64,000 nt of DNA from Hyphomicrobiales bacterium (GCA_900468805.1 UEIF01000012.1:62001-126000); one strand, 5' to 3'; counted from the first letter of the stretch, positions 17,157-25,883 are shown. The notes: generated by a model not told the origin, from the sequence alone. Made by a program: numbers and translations.

Positions 17157-17987
17157 ATGAGTAACGATCTGTTTCAGGTGAAATTTTGGGGCGTTCGGGG
17201 AAGCATTCCCGTGTCAGGCCCGGAATTCGACCGATATGGAGGCAACACCTCCTGCATAGAAATTCGTTGCGACGAGCACCGGATGATTTTCGATGCTGGC
17301 TCGGGTCTGCGCGAGGCGGGCCTGTCGCTTCTTGCCGATGAGGTCCACGATGTCGACCTCTTCTTCAGCCACTGCCACTATGACCACATTATTGGCCTGC
17401 CCTTCTTCAAAGCGATCTACTACCCGTCGATCAACGTCAACATCTGGTCCGGCCACCTAGACGGCAAGATGAGCACGCGCGAGATGGTCGAACAGTTCAT
17501 CAGCCCGCCCTGGTTCCCGGTGAAGACAGATATCTGTCAGGCAACGATGAACTTCCGCGATTTCCATGCGGGCCAGACACTGACCCCACACGCAGGCGTG
17601 GAGATGCAGACCTATATGCTGAACCATCCGGGCGGAGCGATCGGTTACCGCATTCGCTGGAAAGGCCGCGTGGTATCACTGATCTATGACATCGAGCACA
17701 TTCCAGGCACGTACGATCCGGTCGTGCTTGAGATGATGAAGGACGCCGACCTCGTCGTCTACGACTGCACTTATAATGAAGACGAGATGCAGCGCTTCAA
17801 GGGCTTCGGCCACTCCACATGGCAGCACGGCACCGAACTTGCCACGATGGCTGGCGCCAAGCGCTTCGCCTTGTTTCACCATGCGCCCTCGCGCACCGAT
17901 GAACAGCTCGCTGTCATGGAAAGCCAGGCGCAGGCCGTCTTTGCCGGCGCATTCGCCGCCCGCGACAATCAGGTCGTCGACATCTGA
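17157..17987 (+). CDS. MBL-fold metallo-hydrolase
   Basis: 276-residue metallo-beta-lactamase-fold protein. The F-W-G-V-R-G-S-I-P-V-S-G-P start, Y-G-G-N-T-S-C-I-E and F-S-H-C-H-Y-D-H-I-I-G-L metal motif (about 63-75) place it in the group of stand-alone MBL proteins related to RNase Z/PhnP. Further ligands are likely His in L-N-H-P-G-G and Asp in Y-D-I-E-H. Substrate is unknown; phosphodiesters are typical. A clear AAGGA precedes the ATG. Its 3' end overlaps the convergent deacetylase gene by 19 bases. Confidence 0.85.
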   Translation: MSNDLFQVKFWGVRGSIPVSGPEFDRYGGNTSCIEIRCDEHRMIFDAGSGLREAGLSLLADEVHDVDLFFSHCHYDHIIGLPFFKAIYYPSINVNIWSGHLDGKMSTREMVEQFISPPWFPVKTDICQATMNFRDFHAGQTLTPHAGVEMQTYMLNHPGGAIGYRIRWKGRVVSLIYDIEHIPGTYDPVVLEMMKDADLVVYDCTYNEDEMQRFKGFGHSTWQHGTELATMAGAKRFALFHHAPSRTDEQLAVMESQAQAVFAGAFAARDNQVVDI

Positions 17988-18736
17988 TGCTGCACCAGCG
18001 CGCCTGCTGAAACCCATTCCACTGCGGGGTGGCCCGCAGTCGCCTCGAAGAGTTCGGCAAGGAACTCCCAGGCCGCCGCGTCATGCACCAGATGATGCCC
18101 GAGCACGCCGATCGGTTCGCTGCTACCCTCGAACCTGTCCTGCAACTCCGTGACCAGTGCGCCGATCAGGTCTGCCATCGGCCGCCCGCCGCGTGTGCCG
18201 TGCCAGTCCATGAGGTCGACATGGGAGTTGATGATGGCGATCGGGTTTTCTCCCTTGACGCGCCCGTAGGTCGAAAGGGATTCGAAACCGAGCGCCGGCA
18301 GCTTGGGAATGAGACCCTTGTCGATCCGGTTCCAGGGCGGAACCAGCATTGCCAGAAAGCGTGTCGGGTAGAGACCCTTGAGCTTCAGGACGCCTTCGTA
18401 GAGTTCACCGAGAATGGTTTCTTGCAGGCGTGATCCGCCGAGCTCCTGCTTCTTGTCGTCAGGGCCGGCATAATTATGATGCGCCCAGCCGTGAACCGCC
18501 ACGCTGACATGCACCTCTTCCGCAAGCCGCTGAGCGAGCGGCGCGCCCGTAAACGCCGGGATAACCGCAAGCGTGACGGGGATGCCGTAGCTTTTCGTCT
18601 CGGACAGCAGTCGCTCCAGCGCCGCCGTCGGCTCGATCGCATCGTCATCCCGCAGCCAGAGCCGCGCCGCGCGGCCGGCGTCGCGCCAGCGCTCCAGCTC
18701 CCGATACAACGGTTCGCGGATGGTGCTATCGATCAT
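17969..18736 (-). CDS. Polysaccharide deacetylase-family protein
   Basis: About 255 residues resembling the NodB-homology/DUF2334 deacetylases. The metal/base motif is R-D-D-D-A (about 27-31) and the His motif is H-G-W-A-H-H-N (about 80-86). V-P-P-W-N-R and a late H-H-L-V-H-D segment complete the active-site pattern. No signal peptide is seen, so it probably acts in the cytoplasm. It overlaps the glycosyltransferase gene by 11 bases on the same strand, and GGAG sits 8 bases before the ATG at 18736. The pair likely builds and trims one glycan. Confidence 0.8.
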   Translation of the reverse strand: MIDSTIREPLYRELERWRDAGRAARLWLRDDDAIEPTAALERLLSETKSYGIPVTLAVIPAFTGAPLAQRLAEEVHVSVAVHGWAHHNYAGPDDKKQELGGSRLQETILGELYEGVLKLKGLYPTRFLAMLVPPWNRIDKGLIPKLPALGFESLSTYGRVKGENPIAIINSHVDLMDWHGTRGGRPMADLIGALVTELQDRFEGSSEPIGVLGHHLVHDAAAWEFLAELFEATAGHPAVEWVSAGALVQHQMSTT

Positions 18737-19820
18737 GTGCTGCTCCTGCATGATTGCGTAGGATCAAATCCAGTTCTTTCGCCGCGCCGGCGAGCGAGCG
18801 CTCGCCAATGACGAAGCGGCGGGCGGCTGACGCGATGGCGTCACGGCCCGCCCGGTCATCCAGCAGCCCGGCAATGGCCTGCGCATAGGCTTTCATATCG
18901 CCATCAGGCGTCAATAGCCCGGTAACGTCGGCCTCCACCACGGCAGGCACGCCTGCGGTCCTCTGCGCCACCACAGGAAGGCCCGCCGCCTGTGCTTCGA
19001 GATAGGCAAGCCCATAGGCTTCACCGCAGCCCGGCCACACATACATGCCGCCCCTTGCCAGCAATCCGGCGATCTCTTCCGGCTCCCTTTGGCCGAGCCA
19101 GTCGATACGACCGGGCGCAAAGCCGGCAAACAGCGCCTCCACCTCTGCCCGTAGCGGACCGTCTCCTACGATGCCGAGCGTCCATGGACGCTGCTCGATC
19201 ACCTGAAGTGCCGCGGCGAGCATCTTGTAGCTCTCCAGCTTGTCGCCGGCCCGCATCATGGCCACGGTCATCAAGCGTTGCGGATCGGGGACAGGCGACA
19301 CCGCCTCGAAGAGCGCCGTGTCGATGAAAGGCTTTACTCCGGCGATGCGCGCCTCTGGAAAGACCTCTTCCAGTCCTTTCCAGTCGCGTTCGGTGAAGGC
19401 GATATTGACCGCCGCTTGGCGGATCGCGTCACCCACCGGTTTCTGAAAGAAGGCCCAGCCCAGCCCGTCGCGCTTGCGCGAATAGGAGGCTTCGGCCGTG
19501 ACATAGGGAATCATGAATTCCGCCGAGATTGCCGGGCCGAAGAGATCGGGGGACTTGTAATAGGGATGGTAGCAGAACCAGAGTTCCGGCTTCGGCTCCT
19601 CCCGCCATTTGCTCCGCAGCCGCTCGAACTCCTCTTCGGCTTTGGCCAGCACATCTGCAGCCGCCTCCGGCGTGCAGGCATGGACACGGAACTCGGACAC
19701 GACGTCGACCGAATGCCCGGCCATTTCCAGCGCTCGGATCAACAGCTGCGCCATCAGCCGGTCGCCCGAAGGCACCGGATGACCAGGCGATTTCATCGGC
19801 GCGTAGAAAGCGATCCGCAT
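18726..19820 (-). CDS. Glycosyltransferase family 4-like protein
   Basis: 364-residue GT-B enzyme. The N-terminal domain starts M-R-I-A-F-Y-A-P-M-K-S-P-G-H-P-V-P-S-G-D-R. The C-terminal sugar-nucleotide domain has G-I-V-G-D-G-P-L-R, W-L-G-Q-R-E-P, V-W-P-G-C-G-E-A-Y-G-L-A-Y-L-E-A-Q-A-A-G-L-P-V-V (the E-x7-E region) and a typical G-L-L-T-P-D-G end. Donor and acceptor are unknown. Upstream gene of the deacetylase pair; it is divergent from cyaC with 192 bp between them. Confidence 0.86.
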   Translation of the reverse strand: MRIAFYAPMKSPGHPVPSGDRLMAQLLIRALEMAGHSVDVVSEFRVHACTPEAAADVLAKAEEEFERLRSKWREEPKPELWFCYHPYYKSPDLFGPAISAEFMIPYVTAEASYSRKRDGLGWAFFQKPVGDAIRQAAVNIAFTERDWKGLEEVFPEARIAGVKPFIDTALFEAVSPVPDPQRLMTVAMMRAGDKLESYKMLAAALQVIEQRPWTLGIVGDGPLRAEVEALFAGFAPGRIDWLGQREPEEIAGLLARGGMYVWPGCGEAYGLAYLEAQAAGLPVVAQRTAGVPAVVEADVTGLLTPDGDMKAYAQAIAGLLDDRAGRDAIASAARRFVIGERSLAGAAKELDLILRNHAGAAHDR

Positions 19821-20012
19821 CGCGACACTCCGTTTGTGACAGTGTGTTTCCAATCGGCGCTCGCGCCGTAGGCGAAAATTTCCGCTATTGTCACTATCCT
19901 TGAATGATACAGACAGGCATACCGAAGCGATCGTGATTAGACGAGACGATAATTCCGCCCTTTTTCGTCTTCTCTAGTGCGTTTGCGATTTGAGCTTCAA
20001 GAACAGGAATTG

Positions 20013-21728
20013 ATGACCACGGTTTGGGCCACAGGGATTTTTTCGGAGCGTACGATCAGGAAGGCCAGGCTCGGTTCCGGCCTTGTGATGTTCGTCTTCA
20101 TCATCCTGCATATGTCAAACCATGCATTGGGGCTCGTTTCGCTGACGGCGGCCGATGATGCGCGCCGGTTGTTTTTGGCGATCTGGCGCAATCCGCTAGG
20201 CACCCTGCTCTTCTACGGCTCGGTCCTCGTCCACATGACGCTGGTGCTGCGTGGGCTCTATATGCGCCGCAGCCTCGTCATGCCGAAGAACGAAATGGCA
20301 CAGATCGTTCTCGGCCTTCTGATTCCGCTGCTGCTCATCGACCATGTCATCGGCACACGCATCGTCCATGCACTCTACAGCTATACCGATAATTACGAGA
20401 CGATCGTTCGCACGCTCTGGATCAACTCACCGCAGAATGGCGTACGCCAGACTTTCGCACTGCTTGCGGTCTGGATCCACGGCTGTATCGGCGTACATTT
20501 CTGGCTGCGCTATCGGCCCTGGTACGAAAATTCCTCATCGCTGCTTCTGGCGATCGCCATCCTCCTGCCGGTGCTGGCGCTGCTCGGTTTCGTCGAGATG
20601 GGCCGCACGCTGTCCGATCCCTCCTACATCGCGGCCGAATCCGGACATTATGAAGAAACGATCAATACCCGCTATTACAACGATCCTGAGGCACGCGAGC
20701 AAATCGCGACGATCCGCGCCGTGCTCTATGGCAGCTTCTCCGCAGCGCTTGCCCTCGTCATTCTGGCGCGGGCACGCCGCAGGCTGAAAGAGCGGGCGAA
20801 CCAGGTCGCCGTTCACTATCCCGGCGGCGAGACGGTGCGCGTACCCCGCGGCTTCACGGTGCTGGAAGCAAGTCGGCTCGGCGGCCTGCCGCATTATTCG
20901 GTCTGTGGCGGCAAGGGCCAGTGCTCCACCTGCCGTGTGCAGATACTCGGCGACTATTGGACCCTGCCGCCGCCCGACAAGCTGGAGCAAACGACGCTGA
21001 AGCGTATAAATGCCGCGCAGGACGTGCGCCTTGCCTGTCAGCTCCGCCCGGATAAGGATTTGACCGTCGCGCCGCTGCTCGTGCCACAGACGGAAGCTGC
21101 CCTTCCCGCCAACAGCCAGGAAACCAGCCCCGGCAGCGAGCGCGAGATCGCCGTACTCTTTTGCGACATGCGCCATTTCACGACGCTGACCGAAACCCGC
21201 CTGCCCTTCGACGTCGTCTTCCTGCTCAACCGCTATTTCGGGATCGTCGGCAAGGCGGTGGAACAGGCCGGCGGGCGGCTTGACAAATTCATCGGTGACG
21301 GCGCCATGGCACTCTTCGGCCTCAACACGACACCCGAGGAAGCCTGCCGGCAGGCGATCTCGGCCGCAACCGCGATCATTGCCGAGGTTGAGAAGCTCGC
21401 TGCCGAACTCTCCGACGAACTGCCTTTGCCGCTGCAGATCGTCATCGGTATCCACGCCGGCCCTGCGGTCGTCGGTACCATGGGCTATGGGCGCGTGCGC
21501 AGCCTGACCGCCGTCGGCGACACGGTCAATGTCGCAAGCCGTCTGGAGACGGCGGCCAAGGAGCTCGATGCGGCGATCGTCATTTCCGAGCCGGTCGCAA
21601 TGCGCGCCGGCATTGATGCGGAAACGGTAGAAAGCTTCGAAATCAGCGTGCGCGGTCGGGCGCTCCCCTTGAAAGTCTATGTCGTTCCGAGAGAGAAAGC
21701 GGCTGAACCGCTCAAGGAAAGACAATAA
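20013..21728 (+). CDS. cyaC: CyaC-type adenylate cyclase: diheme-b anchor, 2Fe-2S ferredoxin and class III cyclase
   Basis: 571 residues in three parts. Residues 15-255 form a membrane anchor with about six helices and His residues suited to bind heme (H33, H37, H74, H111, H119, H156, H162), like succinate dehydrogenase cytochrome b subunits. Residues 265-355 form a plant-type 2Fe-2S ferredoxin with Cys 298, 304, 307 and 342. Residues 377-560 form a class III cyclase with metal Asp 385 and 429 and the G-D-T-V-N-V-A-S-R transition-state motif. In S. meliloti, CyaC is a quinone-responsive adenylate cyclase with this build. AGGA precedes the ATG at 20013. Its stop overlaps the next start as TAATG. 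Confidence 0.88.
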   Translation: MTTVWATGIFSERTIRKARLGSGLVMFVFIILHMSNHALGLVSLTAADDARRLFLAIWRNPLGTLLFYGSVLVHMTLVLRGLYMRRSLVMPKNEMAQIVLGLLIPLLLIDHVIGTRIVHALYSYTDNYETIVRTLWINSPQNGVRQTFALLAVWIHGCIGVHFWLRYRPWYENSSSLLLAIAILLPVLALLGFVEMGRTLSDPSYIAAESGHYEETINTRYYNDPEAREQIATIRAVLYGSFSAALALVILARARRRLKERANQVAVHYPGGETVRVPRGFTVLEASRLGGLPHYSVCGGKGQCSTCRVQILGDYWTLPPPDKLEQTTLKRINAAQDVRLACQLRPDKDLTVAPLLVPQTEAALPANSQETSPGSEREIAVLFCDMRHFTTLTETRLPFDVVFLLNRYFGIVGKAVEQAGGRLDKFIGDGAMALFGLNTTPEEACRQAISAATAIIAEVEKLAAELSDELPLPLQIVIGIHAGPAVVGTMGYGRVRSLTAVGDTVNVASRLETAAKELDAAIVISEPVAMRAGIDAETVESFEISVRGRALPLKVYVVPREKAAEPLKERQ

Positions 21729-22606
21729 TGTCCGGCCAAGCATGGCTTACCGCCAAATATTGGAAACGCCGCCTGCGAAAGGCGCGCAATGCGTTGGCCA
21801 CGCGCTTCTTTGACACCCGCACCGGCCGCCGGCTGCTGATCGAAAATATCGGACTGCGCGTCACCTCCATGACCGTCGACGCCGGCGATCATCTGATGAG
21901 TTTTTCGCCCGCCGACTATATCGGCCGCAAGGTCTTCCGGAAGGGCCATTTCGAACGGCAGGCCGTCGACCGGCTGCTCGTGATCTTGCGCCAACGCGGC
22001 CTGTTGAAGAAGGACAGCATGCTGCTGGAGATCGGCGGCAATATCGGCACGCAGACCGTCTATTTCGCGCTCGCCCGGGCATTTCAGGGGATTGTCAGCG
22101 TCGAGCCAGACCCGCGCAATTTTCGCCTTCTGGAACAGAATATCCGTCAGAACAGCCTTATGGACACGGTGCGTCTCGTCAATTGCGCTGCCGGCGAAGC
22201 TGGAGGCGAGATCGACTTCTTCCTGAACAGCGCCAATCACGGCAAAAGCAGCGCGATCCGCCAAAGTGCCACCGACCAGAAGATCAGCGTGCCGGTGCAG
22301 CCGGTTACCGGCATCCTCGACGGGCTCGGCATCGACCAGGCTGCCATCGGCCTCGTCTGGATGGATATCGAGGGATACGAGCCCGTTGCCTGCCGCTCAA
22401 TGCTGCCGCTGCTCTCCCGCCGCACGCCCCTCTATATGGAATTCACGCCGCTTTTCTACGGTCCGGAGGGAACGCGGGATTTCGTTGCCTGGCTCGCCGG
22501 CTTCTATGAGGATTGCCTGGTTTTCTTCGAGGATTACGAGCAGCAGATGAAGGTGCGCGACCTGCCTGGAAGCATCGACCAGTACGACGTGCTGTTCCTG
22601 CCTTAA
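21728..22606 (+). CDS. FkbM-family methyltransferase
   Basis: 292-residue class I methyltransferase. The SAM site is L-E-I-G-G-N-I-G-T-Q-T-V-Y (about 100-112), followed by V-S-V-E-P-D-P-R-N (about 120-128) and the family's W-M-D-I-E-G-Y-E-P. FkbM proteins usually O-methylate sugars or other hydroxyls in polysaccharides and natural products. It overlaps cyaC by one base (TAATG), so its translation is probably coupled to the cyclase, an unusual pairing. Its stop codon overlaps that of the convergent flavoprotein gene. Confidence 0.82.
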   Translation: MSGQAWLTAKYWKRRLRKARNALATRFFDTRTGRRLLIENIGLRVTSMTVDAGDHLMSFSPADYIGRKVFRKGHFERQAVDRLLVILRQRGLLKKDSMLLEIGGNIGTQTVYFALARAFQGIVSVEPDPRNFRLLEQNIRQNSLMDTVRLVNCAAGEAGGEIDFFLNSANHGKSSAIRQSATDQKISVPVQPVTGILDGLGIDQAAIGLVWMDIEGYEPVACRSMLPLLSRRTPLYMEFTPLFYGPEGTRDFVAWLAGFYEDCLVFFEDYEQQMKVRDLPGSIDQYDVLFLP

Positions 22607-23508
22607 GCGGCGGACTGCATTGCCAGCGATTGATGGCAATGCACGCCGGCAAGCACGCCTGAGGCGGAAGCGAGTGTAGCGTTATGCATGGCGCTTGCCG
22701 CATCGCCGGCGGCAAAGACACCCTTGACGGTGGTTTCCTTGTTATCGCTGGTCCGGATGAGCGGGCCGAACGGGCCGTCGTCGAAGACACAGCCGAGCCG
22801 TTCGGCAATCGGGCTCGCCATCGCCGTTTTCGGAGCGACAAACACAGCATCCAGCGGCACGACCCGGCCATCGGCAAGGCGAACGGCATCAAGTTTGGGA
22901 TTGCCGCCCAATAATTCCACGACAGGGCTGCGTTCGATCCGAACGCCGCGCGCGGTCAGCCGTACGAGTTGCTCCTCATCGGGCTCGAACAGCGCTTGGG
23001 TGAAATAGGTTGTCTCCCCCCAGTCGGGGATTAGGATGGCCGAATGTGCCGAGTGCGGATGGTTTGCGAGAACGCCGAGCTTGCCGCCGCTCACCTCATA
23101 ACCGTGGCAATAGGGGCAGTGCAGCACGGAACGCCCCCATCGGTCGCGCAGACCGGATATCTCGGGCAGCGTGTCGCTGATGCCGGTTGCCAGGACGATG
23201 CGCGCGGCCCTTTCTTCACCACCATCCTTGATGCCAATGACGAATTCGTCGCCATCGGCACGCGCCTGAATAACTTCCCCGTCGCGGATGCTGATGGTCG
23301 GATAAAGCGAAAGCTGCCGCTTTCCCTCCCGCATGATCGCCGCCGGCGTCTGCCCGTCCTGGCCCAGGAAGCCATGTGACGCCTGCGAAAACCGATTGCG
23401 CGGCGCGCCCGCATCGATCAGCAGAACGCGGCGTCGCGCCCGTACAAGCTGCATGGCCGCGGACAGGCCGGCGAAATTTCCGCCGATAACGATGACCTCG
23501 AATGACAT
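22603..23508 (-). CDS. Thioredoxin reductase-like FAD/NAD(P) oxidoreductase
   Basis: 301 residues with the two-nucleotide-domain fold: FAD motif V-I-G-G-N-F-A-G-L-S-A (about 6-16), L-I-D-A-G-A-P-R-N-R, the redox site C-P-Y-C-H-G-Y-E-V (about 134-142), an NAD(P) region and the C-terminal G-V-F-A-A-G-D-A-A FAD motif. The C-P-Y-C dithiol is that of the low-Mr thioredoxin-reductase relatives. AAGGAGGG sits just before the ATG at 23508. It is divergent from an Rrf2 regulator with an inverted repeat in between, so that regulator likely controls it. Confidence 0.87.
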   Translation of the reverse strand: MSFEVIVIGGNFAGLSAAMQLVRARRRVLLIDAGAPRNRFSQASHGFLGQDGQTPAAIMREGKRQLSLYPTISIRDGEVIQARADGDEFVIGIKDGGEERAARIVLATGISDTLPEISGLRDRWGRSVLHCPYCHGYEVSGGKLGVLANHPHSAHSAILIPDWGETTYFTQALFEPDEEQLVRLTARGVRIERSPVVELLGGNPKLDAVRLADGRVVPLDAVFVAPKTAMASPIAERLGCVFDDGPFGPLIRTSDNKETTVKGVFAAGDAASAMHNATLASASGVLAGVHCHQSLAMQSAA

Positions 23509-23548
23509 GAAACCCTCCTTTGACGACGCCTCTATCTTGCAGCAACAT

Positions 23549-23587
23549 AAGTTACATGAAACAACGCAGTCAAGCATCATGTTACTT
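23549..23587. promoter_or_regulatory. Candidate Rrf2 operator
   Basis: Inverted repeat AAGTTACATG (23549-23558) and CATGTTACTT (23578-23587) with a 19-base gap; nine of ten arm bases pair. It lies midway between the divergent flavoprotein and Rrf2 genes, close to where both promoters must be. Assignment to the Rrf2 protein is by position only. Confidence 0.5.
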
Positions 23588-23644
23588 GTCTTGTTACGAT
23601 CCGCTTGTGATAATGGCCCGTTCGATCGACGGGAATAGAACTTC

Positions 23645-24100
23645 ATGCGCAATGACAGCCGCCTTTCACGCATGCTGCACGTGCTGATCCATATGGACCG
23701 GCATGAGCATTCTGCGACCTCCGAAATGATTGCAAAGATGCTGAACACCAATCCCGTGGTCGTCCGCCGCACCATGGCTGGCCTTCGTGAACAGGGCTAT
23801 GTCCGTTCCGAAAAAGGGCACGGCGGGGGCTGGACGCTGGTGCGGCCTTTGTCGGAAATCACCCTGCTCGATGTCTACCGCGCCATCGGCGAACCACATC
23901 TTTTCGCCATCGGCCCGGCCGACGATCAACCGAAGTGCCTTGTGGAACAGGCCGTGAATGCCGCCCTCGAGGATGCGATGAAGGAGGCACAGGCCCTGCT
24001 CCTGCGGCGATTGGGCAGCGTGACGCTGGACGAAATCGCGGCCGACTTCGAAGTTAAATTCGCCGCGGTCTCGGCTACGTCCTATTCCTGCGCCTCATAA
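23645..24100 (+). CDS. Rrf2-family transcriptional regulator
   Basis: 151 residues. The winged HTH has the typical R-L-S-R-M-L-H-V-L-I-H-M start, S-A-T-S-E-M-I-A-K and N-P-V-V-V-R-R-T-M-A-G-L-R-E-Q-G-Y-V-R-S-E-K-G-H-G-G-G-W wing. It lacks the three clustered Cys of iron-sulfur Rrf2 sensors such as IscR or NsrR; only two Cys are present (about 98 and 149). It may sense thiol state instead, which would fit the divergent thioredoxin-reductase-like gene. Confidence 0.87.
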   Translation: MRNDSRLSRMLHVLIHMDRHEHSATSEMIAKMLNTNPVVVRRTMAGLREQGYVRSEKGHGGGWTLVRPLSEITLLDVYRAIGEPHLFAIGPADDQPKCLVEQAVNAALEDAMKEAQALLLRRLGSVTLDEIAADFEVKFAAVSATSYSCAS

Positions 24101-24107
24101 GCGCGGA

Positions 24108-24587
24108 TCATTTCCTGCGGTAGAGAAAATAGCGCCCCTCTTTGATGCCGCGGGGCAAAGGCAGAGGCAAGAGCTCGGGATGTTGCAGCGGCAGGCCGCT
24201 GACGGCAATGCCGTGATGGGTAAGCACGCCGGCCATCAGTTGCGGCAGCCAGGTCAGCGTCACGGCATCGATCTCGTCATGACCGGTGCCGATATCGGCA
24301 TGGGCGAGCGCGGCATTGATCCCGAGGAACGTCTGGCCGGTATCGCGGATGTTGCCTGTCACCATATTTTCGGCCGGCGGCGTGGAGGCGGAATAGGATC
24401 GTATTTCCCAATCGAAGGCGATGATGCGCCGGTCAGAAAAATGCTCGCGCAGATGGTCGTAGGTGCGGCCATTGCCGAGGCCGAATTCGAGCACCGGCCC
24501 CTCCACCTCTTCCACAAGATCGATGATGGCATTGAGAATATCGCGTTGAGCCGTCAATCGGCGAATGAAGCTATCGAGGCGGCTCAT
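24108..24587 (-). CDS. Class I SAM-dependent methyltransferase
   Basis: 159 residues. The SAM motif is L-E-F-G-L-G-N-G-R-T-Y-D-H-L (about 33-46), with the acidic strand-2 end in I-A-F-D-W-E and a conserved G-x-x-x-D-T region. It ends R-Y-F-L-Y-R-R. Family proteins of this kind are common in rhizobia with no assigned substrate. The ATG at 24587 starts the natural M-S-R-L-D-S-F-I-R-R. It is divergent from the DUF3095 gene with 120 bp between them. Confidence 0.75.
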   Translation of the reverse strand: MSRLDSFIRRLTAQRDILNAIIDLVEEVEGPVLEFGLGNGRTYDHLREHFSDRRIIAFDWEIRSYSASTPPAENMVTGNIRDTGQTFLGINAALAHADIGTGHDEIDAVTLTWLPQLMAGVLTHHGIAVSGLPLQHPELLPLPLPRGIKEGRYFLYRRK

Positions 24588-24707
24588 CTTATCCTGTCCG
24601 TCATAAAATATGTCAGCGGTGCTACCATATCGATGCGGTGCAAGTCGATTGCCCGAAACGCAAATTGCCGTTGCGGCGGTAACACGGGTCTGTGATAAAC
24701 TCGGCCC

Positions 24708-25883
24708 ATGAACGAGATGTCCAACGACGCATTCTTCGCCAACGTGCCGGTCTTCAGCGACTTCGAAGGCGTGACCGATGAGAGCAATTACCGGCCGCTG
24801 CCCGAAGGGTGGGTGCTGGCAATGGCCGATATCGTCGGCTCGACCAAGGCGATCGCCGGCGGGCGCTACAAGGACGTGAACATGGCCGGCGCCAGCGTCA
24901 TTTCCGCGGTGCTGAATGCCGTCGGCAAGGGCGACTATCCTTTCGTCTTCGCTGGTGACGGCGCGCTGATCGCCTTGCCCGCTTCGCTTGAGAAGGAGGC
25001 GCGCGAAGCGCTTGCCGCGACACAGGCCTGGGTGAAGGAGGATCTTGACCTTGATCTCCGTATCGCCATAGTGCCGATCGCAGATATCCGCGCTGAAGGT
25101 CTCGATGTGCGCGTCGCCCGCTATTCGGCAAGCCCCTTTGTCACCTATGCGATGTTTTCCGGCGGTGGCACGATCTGGGCCGAGAAGAACATGAAGATGG
25201 GATGGTACGGCGTCGAAAAGGCCGCACCCGGCGCTCGCCCGGATCTGAACGGTCTCTCCTGCCGCTGGAGCCCGATCGAGGCGCGCAATGGCGAGATCGT
25301 CTCGATCATCGCCGTGCCCGGCGACGACGGTCCAGGGCCAGAATTTCAGGCTCTTGTCGCCGGCATCGTTTCCATCACGGCAGAACAGAACCGCGGCGGG
25401 CATCCGGTGCCCGAAGATGGGCCGGAGCTTGCCTTCTCGATGAAGGGCATCAATCGCGAGGTGAATGCCACCGCACCTGAGGGCAAACGCCTGCGACAAA
25501 AGCTCTTCATCCTCTTGCAGATCGGACTGACCGTTTTCCTGCACAAATTCGGCATCACTTTTGCGCATTTCAACGCGCGCCGCTATAAGAAGGACGTCTC
25601 GGGCAATTCGGATTTCCGCAAATTCGACGACGGGCTGAAGATGACCATCGATGTCGACGCCGCCCACCTCGCCCGCATAGAGATGCTGCTGAAGCACGCC
25701 CAGCAGGAGGGAGTGGCGCGCTACGGTCTGCACCGCCAGTCATCGGCACTGATGACCTGCTTCGTGCCGACGCCACTGTCGCGTGACCACATGCACTTCA
25801 TCGATGGCGCAGCCGGCGGCTATGCCGTCGCCGCCAGCCAGATCACCGGCAAGCAGCTTTCCGGCGTGCTCGTTACGCCTTGA
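24708..25883 (+). CDS. DUF3095 protein with class III cyclase-like metal-Asp pair
   Basis: 391 residues, recognised as a DUF3095-type protein of unknown function. The N-terminal part reads M-A-D-I-V-G-S-T-K-A-I (Asp41) and, 43 residues on, F-V-F-A-G-D-G-A-L-I-A-L (Asp84). The two class III cyclases in this window have the same D-M-R and G-D-G motifs 44 residues apart. After this comes L-R-I-A-I-V and a G-L-D-V-R-V-A-R-Y segment that again parallels cyclases, but the N and R of the transition-state motif are not conserved (W and K at the likely places). No membrane helix is clear except perhaps 263-280. Convergent with the dehydrogenase gene, overlapping by 11 bases. Confidence 0.75.
   Translation: MNEMSNDAFFANVPVFSDFEGVTDESNYRPLPEGWVLAMADIVGSTKAIAGGRYKDVNMAGASVISAVLNAVGKGDYPFVFAGDGALIALPASLEKEAREALAATQAWVKEDLDLDLRIAIVPIADIRAEGLDVRVARYSASPFVTYAMFSGGGTIWAEKNMKMGWYGVEKAAPGARPDLNGLSCRWSPIEARNGEIVSIIAVPGDDGPGPEFQALVAGIVSITAEQNRGGHPVPEDGPELAFSMKGINREVNATAPEGKRLRQKLFILLQIGLTVFLHKFGITFAHFNARRYKKDVSGNSDFRKFDDGLKMTIDVDAAHLARIEMLLKHAQQEGVARYGLHRQSSALMTCFVPTPLSRDHMHFIDGAAGGYAVAASQITGKQLSGVLVTP

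Noticed and set aside
24588..25733. A minus-strand open frame of 541 codons joined to the methyltransferase gene and running opposite the DUF3095 gene
   Set aside because: Its upstream part has no family resemblance, is rich in His, Arg and Gly as antisense frames of GC-rich genes are, and the methyltransferase has a natural start at 24587.
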